64,000 nucleotides of DNA from Nitrospirales bacterium (GTDB lineage: Bacteria; Nitrospirota; Nitrospiria; Nitrospirales; UBA8639). The translations under genes and the position numbers were made by a program. The notes under the pieces were generated by a model that made no database searches, had not been told where the DNA came from, and saw only the letters and a list, made by a program, of their open reading frames with translations. Position 1 is the first letter of the stretch, and each line of letters begins with the position of its first letter. The stretch lies in contig JALDRK010000011.1 of NCBI GenBank assembly GCA_031315915.1, forward strand, positions 46,565 to 110,564, read 5' to 3'. Below, one piece after another: positions 28,712 through 37,479 of the stretch.

Positions 28712-29800
28712 CTATGACTCCTTTCCTGCCCAGGACTCCTCATCCATTTGTGCAGCGGCAGCCTCCAGTTTGTCAAGGATGACCCCTGAATTATATGAAA
28801 TCAGGCCATCCCGGTCGTTTTTGAGGCGTTTAAACAATTCAGCGTGAGGACGCAACACCTCGACATCTTTTACCTTTTCCAGCGCTTCGACAGCCAACAC
28901 CCGAAGCGGACGGATGGGAATGGACTCAATAAACAGCTCTACCGGCCTGGGATCCCCCAACAATCCTAAGGATTTGAGAGCATGCTCTTTCACGCCGGTA
29001 TCCGGATCGGACCGCAAACGGGCCATTAACGGTTCCACCGCTCGCATATCCCCGATTTTCCCCAACGTATCCGCTGCGGCTTCCCGCACCACCCAATCGT
29101 CATCTTCAAGATATTCCAACAAAATTTCGACCGCAGGTCGGCCAATGCGGTGCAACTGAATGACCGATTCCTGCCGGACTCCCTCCTTCAGCTCGGATTC
29201 ATCCACATCCCGCAGATCATCCATGATTTGGTCGATTCGATCACGAATGGCTCCCAGCTTCCGAAGGGTGTCGGTGGCCACATCCTGTAAGTGAGGATCG
29301 GCCATCGCGTCGACAAAGGCATCCGCAGAACGGGGGTCCAGCAAATGGGACAGAATATCCGCAGCCCGCACCCGAGTGGCCTCATCCGGGTCTCGAAGCT
29401 GTTGCGTCAACGGACTGACCGATGTAGGAATGACACCAAGCAGGGCTCTGATCCGTTCTTGTACCGATTCGTCCTTCAACCCTTCCAACAAGGCGGCGGC
29501 CGTCCGTTCATCCAGAATCCCCGCCATATATTCCAAGGCCGCCACGGCAGCCTGTCTGACTTCGTCATCTTCATCCCTGATGCTGGCGGCCAAAGCCAAG
29601 CCCGCACGCGGGTCCCGCAGTCTGGCCAACATTTTGATGGCTTCGACTTTATAGTTCGAGGAACCGGTTGCCATATGATGAATGAGAGCTTCAACGGCCT
29701 TCGGGCCGCCTTTCATGCAAGTGGAGGTGGCCCGCATCCGTCGCCAGTCTTCTTCATGGTCCAGCTCGGAAATAATGGTTTCAAACGTTTCTTTTGGCAT
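28712..29800 (-). CDS. HEAT-repeat protein, 362 residues
   Basis: A soluble protein with about ten HEAT/PBS-lyase repeats. The central part (about residues 190-230, IRDRIDQIMDDLRDVDESELKEGV) breaks the repeat register with a charged helix. The C-terminal tail is acidic (DEESWAGKES). The start at 29800 (MPKETFETIIS) is preferred, since the longer frame to 29842 overlaps the upstream gene and adds residues without structure. It is third in a run of four HEAT genes with gaps of 5-45 nt. Function unknown; a scaffold or regulator role is a family-level inference. Confidence 0.83.
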   Translation of the reverse strand: MPKETFETIISELDHEEDWRRMRATSTCMKGGPKAVEALIHHMATGSSNYKVEAIKMLARLRDPRAGLALAASIRDEDDEVRQAAVAALEYMAGILDERTAAALLEGLKDESVQERIRALLGVIPTSVSPLTQQLRDPDEATRVRAADILSHLLDPRSADAFVDAMADPHLQDVATDTLRKLGAIRDRIDQIMDDLRDVDESELKEGVRQESVIQLHRIGRPAVEILLEYLEDDDWVVREAAADTLGKIGDMRAVEPLMARLRSDPDTGVKEHALKSLGLLGDPRPVELFIESIPIRPLRVLAVEALEKVKDVEVLRPHAELFKRLKNDRDGLISYNSGVILDKLEAAAAQMDEESWAGKES

Positions 29801-29814
29801 GCCTGGTCTTTCGA

Positions 29815-30906
29815 TTAGAGGCGAATTTGCCCCGGCCGCCACCCCAGCCGTGACAAGGACTCCAGGATATGATGGCGGAGATTCTCGTCCGGGTCCTTCT
29901 TGAGCTGGGCAAAGAGCGCCTCCTTGCCCGCATTTCCAAAATGCGTGAGGGCCTCCGCAGCTTCCTGTCGAAGGAGCGTACTTAGTAAGGCCTTGAGCAA
30001 CACCGGGATCGCCTGGGGATCGCCGATCTGGGCCAGGGATTTCACCGCGGCCTCCAACGGGGGTAGCTCCACTTTATAGCGCGGATCGGTACATCCTTCC
30101 ATACGATCCACAAAGTCGGCAATAGGGAGGACGTCGATCATGGCTATCAAGGCCGGTACGGCTTCTTTCGACCGAATCTGCCCCACGGCTTCAATGGCCG
30201 GCAGTTTCAACGACGGTTGCGTGAGGGCTTCCATGAAGAGGGGAATGGCGCGGGAGTCACCTATCTTGCCCAAAGTTCGCACCGCATCCTGACGTACTGC
30301 CGTATCCGCGTCGTTTGCTACCACGGCCATCAAAGGTTCGACGGCAGCTGAGGATTTTAAAAGGGCCAGCATTTCGACCGCTCGAAGGCGGACGCGCCAG
30401 TTGGTATCCTGCAGTTGAGAAAGCAAGGAGGGCAGGCAGGCTTCACCCATCGCTTGTATGGCATTGGCCGCCTCATCCCGGACTGCTGGGACCTTGTCTT
30501 GAAGTAGCAGGATGAGGGTTTCCAGAGTATCGGTGGCTTGAATCCGTCCCAAGGCCTTGGCACTGTGCATGCGCACGATCCAATTGGGACTGAGAAGAGA
30601 AGCAGAAAGGGCTTCCAGGACTCGGTCGTCGGCAATAGAGGCAAGAATAGAGGAAGCCATCTCCTGGACTTCCAGATTCGGATCTTGGAGGCAAAAGCCC
30701 AATGGGACGACGGCCGGTTCTCCCAATGTCGTGAGGGAGGTGGCCGCTGCCTGGCGGACAGCCCGGTCTGAATCCCGAAGAGCTTGGATTAAGGGAGGTA
30801 CGCCACGAGCATCGTTTAATTCTCCTAACGCCGTGGCGGCATCCTCCCGGATACCCCAATCGTCATCCATTAAGGCGGCAATTTGTTCGGCAACGGTGTC
30901 GCTCAT
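29815..30906 (-). CDS. HEAT-repeat protein, 363 residues
   Basis: First of four consecutive HEAT genes. About eleven repeats run from residue 5 (MDDDWGIREDAATALGEL) to the end (ESLSRLGWRPGQIRL). One insert at about residues 255-280 (ADFVDRMEGCTDPRYKVEL) interrupts the array. There are no export signals. Upstream by 172 nt on the same strand lie a coiled-coil-like protein and a STAS protein, so the HEAT run may belong to a larger partner-switch-type cluster. Repeat-to-repeat DNA similarity is low, so this is not a recent expansion. Confidence 0.84.
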   Translation of the reverse strand: MSDTVAEQIAALMDDDWGIREDAATALGELNDARGVPPLIQALRDSDRAVRQAAATSLTTLGEPAVVPLGFCLQDPNLEVQEMASSILASIADDRVLEALSASLLSPNWIVRMHSAKALGRIQATDTLETLILLLQDKVPAVRDEAANAIQAMGEACLPSLLSQLQDTNWRVRLRAVEMLALLKSSAAVEPLMAVVANDADTAVRQDAVRTLGKIGDSRAIPLFMEALTQPSLKLPAIEAVGQIRSKEAVPALIAMIDVLPIADFVDRMEGCTDPRYKVELPPLEAAVKSLAQIGDPQAIPVLLKALLSTLLRQEAAEALTHFGNAGKEALFAQLKKDPDENLRHHILESLSRLGWRPGQIRL

Positions 30907-31078
30907 GGCTTAGCATCAAGTCGTGAAGTCGTAAGATTAATGTGAAAAATAAAGGATATTCCCAAATTTGTCCTTAGGCGGACCCTTAGGAAAAAATCCA
31001 GAGTCGACCGTACCACACAAAAATTTTGAGGGTCAATTCTGAAGCCGATAGCGGGTTAGGATAAACCGGGTACAGCCG

Positions 31079-31444
31079 TTAGATCGACCGGAAAACGGCC
31101 AAGAGGTCGCTTAAGGCCAGCATTTTCACCTTGAGCACTTCCCGTTCCGCTTGAAGGGCGTGGAGGTGTTCAGCTTTACCAGGGTGGGCGAGATATTCCC
31201 GGCACAGTTGGCTGACACGTTGAAATTCAGCTTCGGCCTTGTTTTTCACGACACGGTTAGTGGCCAGTAATTCGACGACCTGGTCGTGAGAGGTGGCTAA
31301 ATGTTGCTGAAACTCCTTCTCGGGTAGGGATTGCCTGTGCTCCTCGTCCAGGCATCGATCGATATATTGGCCCAAAAAGACATAAAATCTGAGCACGGTT
31401 TCCGTGGTGGTAATGTGGGGTAGGTTTTCATCGGGTTCAGACAT
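31079..31444 (-). CDS. Helical hypothetical protein beside STAS gene
   Basis: A 121-residue, charged, fully helical protein without TM segments; the middle (EKEFQQHLATSHDQVVELLATNRVVKNKAEAEFQRV) and the end (LHALQAEREVLKVKMLALSDLL) could form coiled coils. I do not recognise the family. Its start overlaps the end of the STAS gene by 8 nt, so translation is coupled and the two products may interact. Together they resemble a regulatory pair, but no kinase or phosphatase of a partner-switching module is present in the window. Confidence 0.65.
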   Translation of the reverse strand: MSEPDENLPHITTTETVLRFYVFLGQYIDRCLDEEHRQSLPEKEFQQHLATSHDQVVELLATNRVVKNKAEAEFQRVSQLCREYLAHPGKAEHLHALQAEREVLKVKMLALSDLLAVFRSI

Positions 31445-31811
31445 TGGGATTCCTTTCCGGGGAAGAGGTCAAGAGTGGCATGGCCAAGGCATCCTCCACC
31501 GTTTTAACCGTGGGGATCATCGCTTCCAGCTTCATGAGTTTCAGTGCATCATCAACATACCCGACTTGCCCGGTCAGGGTAAATCGTATGCCATCCCGTC
31601 GAAGCCGGTGCCAGGTGCCAACCAAACGTCCAATAGCCATGCTGTCAATAAATATCACGTTGTGAAGGGCCAGGACGATATGCGGGGGATTCGGGGACTT
31701 TTCGGCTTGGGATAAGGCGGGCAGGAACGTGTCCATAGAATGATAATCGAAGCGACCCTCAAGGTGCAGGACTACGGCCTGAGGATATACCTGCGTTTGG
31801 ACGTGCAGCAT
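31437..31811 (-). CDS. STAS-domain anti-sigma factor antagonist-like protein
   Basis: A 124-residue single STAS domain: beta strand QAVVLHLEGRFDYHSMDTFL, then HIVLALHNVIFIDSMAIGRLVG, where the Ser of IDSMAIG occupies the phosphorylation position of SpoIIAA-type antagonists. ATG 31811 is chosen because AGGAGGTG lies 6 nt upstream; a GTG at 31817 is in frame. Family members bind anti-sigma kinases or act in stressosome-like switches. No RsbW/SpoIIAB-like kinase is nearby. Followed by the coupled helical protein and the HEAT run. Confidence 0.82.
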   Translation of the reverse strand: MLHVQTQVYPQAVVLHLEGRFDYHSMDTFLPALSQAEKSPNPPHIVLALHNVIFIDSMAIGRLVGTWHRLRRDGIRFTLTGQVGYVDDALKLMKLEAMIPTVKTVEDALAMPLLTSSPERNPNV

Positions 31812-31988
31812 GCACACACCTCCTCTTCAAGAACAGGCCTGTACATCCTGTTCATTAATCGGAGTCAATAAAAAGACGAATTCTCAATAGGCAGGGTAAC
31901 CCGATCAAGGTATAAATCAGGAAAATCTACAGCCGACATCTTTTCAATAGCTGAAACGACTGAAGATTTATTCTTCAGCCGTTCAACC

Positions 31989-32386
31989 TGTCCATTAGCC
32001 TATTGCCTCGATGTGATCAGGGATCACTGGACCTTGTTGGTTATCCGGGACATGCTGTTTCTGGGACCCCATGAATACGAATATATGCTAAATGCCGAGG
32101 AGGGAATTTCAAATAACATATTTTCCGACCGTTTGAAGTGCTTAGAAGAGGAAGGCATGGTGAGTTCAATCCTCATACTCAGAGCGGACGGAGAAAACGG
32201 TATTATCTATTGCCCAAGGGAAAAGACCTTATTCACGTGCTGATCCCGTTTGCGCGATAGTCGGAAAAATATCTGAATGACCGGGTGGATATTCCCAAAG
32301 ACAAGAAAGAAATGCTCATTAAGCATCAGGAGTAGTTCATTCAAATGGTCTTGCAAGATCTGGAGAAGTGGGAACGAACGAATTAA
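31989..32386 (+). pseudogene. Decayed HxlR-family transcription regulator
   Basis: The frame from 31989 reads CPLAYCLDVIRDHWTLLVIR, the classic start of the HxlR winged helix (redox-type Cys then GDxWTLLIxR), and continues through SDRLKCLEEEGMV. Around 32190-32205 a +1/-1 shift moves the homology to another frame (YLLPKGKDLIHVLIPFAR), which is cut by TAG at about 32257 where HxlR proteins usually have Trp (TGG). Matching residues SEKYLNDRVDIPKDKKEML continue past that stop, and a second stop follows. No start codon is seen upstream of the Cys. At least one frameshift and one or two nonsense changes make this a pseudogene. Confidence 0.8.
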
Positions 32387-32443
32387 GGAAATAACGAAAC
32401 TGGGTAGGGAACCAGACAAAAAGTGTTCCTTATCTATGGAAGC

Positions 32444-33934
32444 CTAAATTCTGGCTTCTTTCTGAAAGGATTTGAGGAGGGAGATGATGAGGAGGATGAT
32501 GACGAAAACAAATGGAAAGGCGGCCAGGATGGCGCCGGTCTGCAGACCCTTCAGACCGCCGGACCAGAGGAGTATGGCGGCTGATAGGGATTGAATGATG
32601 CCCCAGGTGAATTTGACCTGGTTGGGCGGGTTGAGGTTTCCGTTGGTAGTCAACGTACCCAGAACAAAGGTGGCGGAGTCGGCTGAAGTAATGAAAAACG
32701 TCGCAATGAGAAAGATCGCGATGAGCGACATCAAGGTTCCACTCGGATATTGCTGCAAGACGGTAAACAACAGCACCTCGATTCCTTGAGTTTCCATCAC
32801 GACTTTCAAGGGCACGTCTTGAAACAGTTCCAAGGCAATGCCTGTTCCGCCGAAAACCGTAAACCAGAAGGCGCAAAAGAGAGACGGCACCAGCAATACG
32901 CCCAGCACGAATTGGCGCACTGTCCGGCCTTTTGAAATTCTCGCGATAAACGTTCCCACAAACGGGGCCCAGGCGATCCACCAAGCCCAATAGAATAGAG
33001 TCCAGTTATGGATCCAGGTGGAATCCCGGAAGGGTGCGAGGTTTAAGCTCATGGTGGGCAGGTTCTGGATATAGTGCCCGAATGTTGAGGGAAACACGGT
33101 CATAATGAAATGTGTTGGCCCCATCAGAAGTAGAAAGAACAACAGAGAAAGTGCCAGCACCATGTTGAGATTGCTGAGGTATTTGATGCCACGCTGCAGA
33201 CCCGTTTGGGCCGACAGGATGAAGAGGACGGTGACGATAGCGATCAAGAACAATTGCGTAGTGAGTGAGTTGGGAATGTCGAAGATATGGGAAAGTCCTC
33301 CGCTGATCTGGACGGCGCCAAACCCCAGTGATGTCGCCACCCCAAAGATCGTGGCAAAGACGGCAATGACATCCACGGCGGTTCCCAATGGTCCGGAAGC
33401 ATGCCTGCCCAAAACCGGCTGGCAGCCGAGGCTGAAGAGCCCCGGCATGCCTTTCCGGAATTGAAAATAGGCGAGAGCCATGCCCACCATTGTATAAATA
33501 CCCCAGGGGTGAAGGCCCCAATGGAAAAAGGCATATTGGAGAGCCAAGCGTGCCGACTGCGGCGTCTCTCCTTCTCCGTTAGGCGGATCATGAAAATGCG
33601 CGGTGGGTTCGGCCACTCCCCAGAATACCAGCCCGATGCCCATGCCTGCGCAAAACAACATGGCGAACCACGTAAGAAGAGGAAATTCCGGTTTGGCCCC
33701 ATCCGGCCCTAGTGGAATATCTCCCCATCTGGAAAAAATCAGACAGAAGGCACACAGGAGAAAGCCGGTGGCTGCTAGAACATAGAGCCAGCCGAATGAA
33801 TCAAGAAGGGAAATTTGAAAAGCTCCGGTGATTTTAGCCAAATGGTCTGGAGCCACTGCACCCCACATCAGGAAGACAAACGCAAGCCCGCAGGAGATGT
33901 AAAAGACAAGATTGGAGGGTTTCAGTGGATGCAT
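32444..33934 (-). CDS. BCCT-family betaine/choline/carnitine transporter
   Basis: A 496-residue secondary transporter with 12 TM helices. Signature stretches are GMGIGLVFWGVAEPTAHF (TM3 region, glycine-rich unwound helix) and WTLFYWAWWIAWAPFVGTFIARIS (TM8, the Trp cage that binds quaternary ammonium groups). A short C-terminal cytoplasmic tail (about 15 residues) suggests weaker osmoregulation than BetP, which has long tails. Imports glycine betaine or related solutes using the sodium or proton gradient. It diverges from the glycine-to-betaine methyltransferase gene, so uptake and synthesis of betaine lie side by side. Confidence 0.93.
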   Translation of the reverse strand: MHPLKPSNLVFYISCGLAFVFLMWGAVAPDHLAKITGAFQISLLDSFGWLYVLAATGFLLCAFCLIFSRWGDIPLGPDGAKPEFPLLTWFAMLFCAGMGIGLVFWGVAEPTAHFHDPPNGEGETPQSARLALQYAFFHWGLHPWGIYTMVGMALAYFQFRKGMPGLFSLGCQPVLGRHASGPLGTAVDVIAVFATIFGVATSLGFGAVQISGGLSHIFDIPNSLTTQLFLIAIVTVLFILSAQTGLQRGIKYLSNLNMVLALSLLFFLLLMGPTHFIMTVFPSTFGHYIQNLPTMSLNLAPFRDSTWIHNWTLFYWAWWIAWAPFVGTFIARISKGRTVRQFVLGVLLVPSLFCAFWFTVFGGTGIALELFQDVPLKVVMETQGIEVLLFTVLQQYPSGTLMSLIAIFLIATFFITSADSATFVLGTLTTNGNLNPPNQVKFTWGIIQSLSAAILLWSGGLKGLQTGAILAAFPFVFVIILLIISLLKSFQKEARI

Positions 33935-34343
33935 GCAACAACGGCAGTGAATAGGGAAGACTAGGCCTTACCATAAAATGCAGGAGTGAACAAGAAAAAC
34001 TCGATGGATTGGTGGGCGGGCAAAGGTCCGGATGATCGGAAAATTCTGACGTTGTGCGCTGTTTGTGCTGTGATGTAGTCAAAAAACTGTAAGGGCATTT
34101 GACGAGCTTGAGAGCGTTTTTGCGGTGAAATGTTCCCATGACAGGTTTAAGGGGTTGCTCTAATGGCCGTAAATGGTTAGATTCAAACTATCGTTGAAAG
34201 ACCGGGCCTACCTTACGCTCGCAAGAGAAGTTCGGTGGCCTTTTTTATTTCCTGGTTGAGGGAAATGGATGGCTGTTGCCCATTGGCTGGTTGTCCGGCG
34301 TTGTCTCCTCATCAGAACAAACCGTTACCATTGAGGTACCCGC
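33935..34343. other. Divergent regulatory region of the betaine module
   Basis: A 409-nt gap between the BCCT carrier (minus) and the methyltransferase fusion (plus). It must hold both promoters. A terminator-like hairpin is present on the plus strand at 34205-34246 (separate entry). No known osmolyte riboswitch could be matched by eye. GAGGTACCCGC before the ATG at 34344 is the ribosome-binding site. Confidence 0.45.
34205..34246 (+). terminator. Leader terminator/attenuator candidate upstream of betaine synthesis gene
   Basis: GGCCTACC (34205-34212) can pair with GGTGGCC (34234-34240) with one bulged base, followed at once by TTTTTT (34241-34246). This is the form of an intrinsic terminator, yet no plus-strand gene precedes it and the next plus-strand gene starts 98 nt later. 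It may attenuate a leader transcript or end a small RNA. Confidence 0.45.
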
Positions 34344-36029
34344 ATGATTTCAGAAAAAGCCGGCTTGAAAGATTCCGAGCAAATGTATGGCGATAATCCC
34401 ATTGCGCAGAGAAAAACCGATCTCTATAAACGGGAATACGTCCATAGTTTTGTTCGAAAGTGGGATGCCCTGATCAATTGGGATGCCCGGGCTTCAAGCG
34501 AAGGGGATTTTTTTATACGGATCTTGAAGGAACGCGGGGTACGGCGCGTGTTGGATGTGGCCACGGGAACCGGATTTCATTCTATTCGGCTTTTGCGTGC
34601 CGGGTTTGATGTCATTAGTGCCGATGGGAGCCCGGAAATGCTGGCCCAGGCCTTCGAGAACGGCCGGCGTGCGGGTTTTATTATGCGCACCATTCATGCG
34701 GATTGGCGTTGGCTGAGCCGTGATATTCACAATAAATACGATGCCGTGATTTGTCTGGGGAATTCGCTGACCCATCTCTTTTCCGAACAGGATCGTCGAA
34801 AGGCGTTGGCGGAATTTTATGCCGCCCTCAATCACGATGGCGTTCTGATTTTGGATCAGCGCAATTACGATGGAATTTTGGATGAAGGATTCACGTCCAA
34901 GCACGTGTATTACTACTGTGGGGAAAATGTGAGTGCCGAACCCGAGCATGTGGATGAAGGGTTGGCTCGGTTCCGGTATACCTTTCCGGACGGATCAATT
35001 TTTCACTTGAATATGTACCCGCTCCGCAAGGAATATACGCGGCGACTGATGCATGAAGTGGGGTTTCAACAAATTAAAACCTACGCCGATTTTCAAGAAA
35101 CGCACAAAGTGGAAGATCCTGATTTTTATGTCCATGTGGCTGAGAAACTGTATAAAAACGAGGAACGGCCGGCTACCATCATGGGCAAACTGGGCCATGT
35201 TCATTATTCACCCACGGTGGATACGGCCCGTGTGTATTACAATAGTTCCGATGCCGATCGATTTTATGCTGCAATTTGGGGCGGGGAGGACATTCACATC
35301 GGGCTTTATCAATCCGAGAATGATTCGATTTTTGAGGCCAGCCGGCGAACGGTCAAGAAAATGGCCGGATATGTGGAGAATTTGAATGCCGAAAGCCGTG
35401 TGCTGGACATCGGATCGGGATATGGGGGGTCGGCCCGCTTTCTGGTGAAGCAGTACGGGTGCCATGTGGGTTGCCTGAATCTGAGCGAAGTGCAAAATCA
35501 ACGTAACCGGACGGTGAATCAGAAGGCAGCAATCAGTCTTTCGATTAATGTCGTCGATGGCAGTTTTGAAGACATTCCTATGCCCGATCACAGCGTGGAT
35601 GTGGTGTGGTCGCAAGATGCCATTTTACACAGCGGCAACCGGGAAAAAGTCTTTCAGGAAGTCTATCGGGTTTTGGCCAAAGGCGGACAATTTATTTTTA
35701 CCGATCCGATGAAGCGTGAGAACTGTCCCCCGGACGTGCTTCAGCCCATTTTAGATCGCATACATTTGGATTCGCTCGGATCGATTGACTTCTATCGGAA
35801 GCTGGCTACCCGGATAGGATTCACAGAAATCCGCATTGAGGATCTGACCTCGAACCTCACCGCTCATTATGGACGGGTTCTTCAGGAGTTGGTGGCTCAA
35901 CGCCACTCGCTCATTCGGGTCTGCACCGAGGAATATCTGGCGAATATGAAGATCGGGCTTCAGCATTGGGTCGATGCGGGAAAAGCCGATCATTTAACCT
36001 GGGGAATCTTGCAGTTTCGGAAGAGCTAG
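34344..36029 (+). CDS. Glycine/sarcosine and dimethylglycine N-methyltransferase fusion
   Basis: A 561-residue two-domain enzyme making glycine betaine from glycine by three SAM-dependent N-methylations. N-terminal domain (1-270) is glycine/sarcosine N-methyltransferase: YGDNPIAQRKTDLYKREYV, motif I LDVATGTGFHSI, then ADGSPEML. C-terminal domain (about 285-561) is sarcosine/dimethylglycine N-methyltransferase: motif I LDIGSGYGGSARFL, WSQDAILHSGNREKVFQE and GGQFIFTDPM. The fused order matches the natural fusion known from Actinopolyspora; halophilic Ectothiorhodospira has two genes. Members are hallmarks of halotolerant bacteria. Divergent from a BCCT carrier. Expression probably responds to salt, but no operator is recognised. 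Confidence 0.93.
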   Translation: MISEKAGLKDSEQMYGDNPIAQRKTDLYKREYVHSFVRKWDALINWDARASSEGDFFIRILKERGVRRVLDVATGTGFHSIRLLRAGFDVISADGSPEMLAQAFENGRRAGFIMRTIHADWRWLSRDIHNKYDAVICLGNSLTHLFSEQDRRKALAEFYAALNHDGVLILDQRNYDGILDEGFTSKHVYYYCGENVSAEPEHVDEGLARFRYTFPDGSIFHLNMYPLRKEYTRRLMHEVGFQQIKTYADFQETHKVEDPDFYVHVAEKLYKNEERPATIMGKLGHVHYSPTVDTARVYYNSSDADRFYAAIWGGEDIHIGLYQSENDSIFEASRRTVKKMAGYVENLNAESRVLDIGSGYGGSARFLVKQYGCHVGCLNLSEVQNQRNRTVNQKAAISLSINVVDGSFEDIPMPDHSVDVVWSQDAILHSGNREKVFQEVYRVLAKGGQFIFTDPMKRENCPPDVLQPILDRIHLDSLGSIDFYRKLATRIGFTEIRIEDLTSNLTAHYGRVLQELVAQRHSLIRVCTEEYLANMKIGLQHWVDAGKADHLTWGILQFRKS

Positions 36030-36051
36030 AATAAAAAAACTGCGGGATGAA

Positions 36052-36075
36052 TGAAGGTGGTTGAAGCCATCTTCA
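36052..36075. terminator. Hairpin between convergent genes
   Basis: TGAAGGTGGT (36052-36061) pairs with GCCATCTTCA (36066-36075) with two G-T wobbles and a 4-nt loop, overlapping the stop of the minus-strand HEAT gene. On that strand a run of seven T follows after about 13 nt. Probable terminator for the HEAT gene and possibly for the methyltransferase fusion. Confidence 0.45.
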
Positions 36076-37455
36076 TCGTTCGATTTTCAGGCCTTTAGCG
36101 GGTTGGGCGAAGTCTCCGCTTTTTCCAAAACGGCCTTCACTGCCTAGCACGTTGGAGGTATCGGTATATTCAATTTCCCGGGACTCAGCCGATTCGGTCT
36201 CGGGTGGTTGCCATCCCAATTTATCCAAGGTTTCCAAGATAATCTTTTTTAAAGCACCGGACGCGGTCAACCGCGTGGTGGCAAAGGCCAGAACGCGTTC
36301 GCTTTCTCGTTCAACCTTGGAGAGATCGGGATCGTGTAAATAGGTTAGCAGAGGCTCAATAGCCGCATCTCCTATCAGCACCAATGAATTGGCGGCGTAT
36401 TCTCTCAGCACGAGGTCCTTTAATAGCAGGATCAGGTCTGGGATGACCCTGGGGTGCCGGAAATGGCCCAAGGCTGTAGCCGCAGCTTCTTTGATTAGCT
36501 GATCCTCACTGATGATGCAACCGGGGGTGGGTTTTCCAACTTGTTGAAATCCCTTTCCTTTCAGTGCATCTAAGACAGCCTGGAAGGCACGTGAGTCCCC
36601 GATCATCCCTAATGAGGCAATGGCATGGCGCCTGACGGTTCCGTCTTTCATAGCCTCCATCAACGCGTCAACAGCTTTCGGGTCTCCAATATTGCCTAAG
36701 GCAATGGTGGCATCCTCCCGAACTGCGCGGTCAGGATCTTTCAGCATCTCAATCAAGGCATCGACAACGCGGGAATCGCGGACCCAGGCTTTTCCCATTT
36801 GGTAGTCCGTGGTCATACCCCCCAGTGCGCGCACGCCATGGCAGCGAACCACAAAGTGCGGGTCCTTGAGGGTTGCCAACAGGGGTTGGACCGAGGGTTC
36901 GCCAATATACATGAGTGCCGTTCCAGCCGTTTCTCGAACGATCTTTGACGTATCCTTGAACAATTTAATCAGGGCAGGTACAGCTTTCGGGTCTCCGATT
37001 TTTCCTAAGGCTTCGGCAGCCGCGCTTTTGACGGCTCCATCACGGTCACGGCACGCAAAGATTAATCCCTGCACGGCTTGCGGATCCTTAATTTCCCCAA
37101 GAGTCTTGGCTGCCTGCTCACGCACCCGCCACCGGCTATCTTTCAAGGCGGCTACCAGTTGCGGGACCACGGCTACCCCTAAGGTCGCCATGGCCTGTAT
37201 GGCTTCTGCTTGAACTTCCAACATGTTGTCATTGAAAAGAGTGATGAGGCCTTCTGTGCCTTTCGGTCCGCCGATTTTGGCCAGAGCCCAGCCAACATGC
37301 ACACGCACAGACCAGAAATCATCTTCCAAAGCTGTCAGGAGAGAATCGAGTGCCCGGGGATCGCCTAAATCGGCGAGAGCTTTGGCAGCCTCTTCACGAG
37401 TGGCATCGTCTACATCTTCCAGCGCTTCCAGCCATTCTTCAAAGGTATTGGCCAT
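36073..37455 (-). CDS. HEAT-repeat protein, 460 residues
   Basis: The fifth HEAT/PBS-lyase-repeat protein of the window. About twelve repeats run from residue 10 to 400 (for example VRVHVGWALAKIGGPKGTEGLI and VREDATIALGNIGDPKAVDALM), interrupted by a non-repeat insert at about 295-315 (GFQQVGKPTPGCIISEDQ). The last 60 residues (after LGWQPPE) are polar and probably disordered. There is no export signal. It lies 24 nt downstream of a secreted 159-residue protein and a phosphodiesterase-like protein on the same strand. It is separated from the other four HEAT genes by the betaine module. Confidence 0.84.
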   Translation of the reverse strand: MANTFEEWLEALEDVDDATREEAAKALADLGDPRALDSLLTALEDDFWSVRVHVGWALAKIGGPKGTEGLITLFNDNMLEVQAEAIQAMATLGVAVVPQLVAALKDSRWRVREQAAKTLGEIKDPQAVQGLIFACRDRDGAVKSAAAEALGKIGDPKAVPALIKLFKDTSKIVRETAGTALMYIGEPSVQPLLATLKDPHFVVRCHGVRALGGMTTDYQMGKAWVRDSRVVDALIEMLKDPDRAVREDATIALGNIGDPKAVDALMEAMKDGTVRRHAIASLGMIGDSRAFQAVLDALKGKGFQQVGKPTPGCIISEDQLIKEAAATALGHFRHPRVIPDLILLLKDLVLREYAANSLVLIGDAAIEPLLTYLHDPDLSKVERESERVLAFATTRLTASGALKKIILETLDKLGWQPPETESAESREIEYTDTSNVLGSEGRFGKSGDFAQPAKGLKIER

Positions 37456-37479
37456 AATCTGCTTGCTTTCTAAATTCCT

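Noticed and set aside
27939..37455. Possible CRISPR array or DNA tandem repeats in the HEAT region
   Set aside because: The periodicity is at the protein level (about 31 residues) with diverged DNA; there are no identical repeats with unique spacers and no cas genes.
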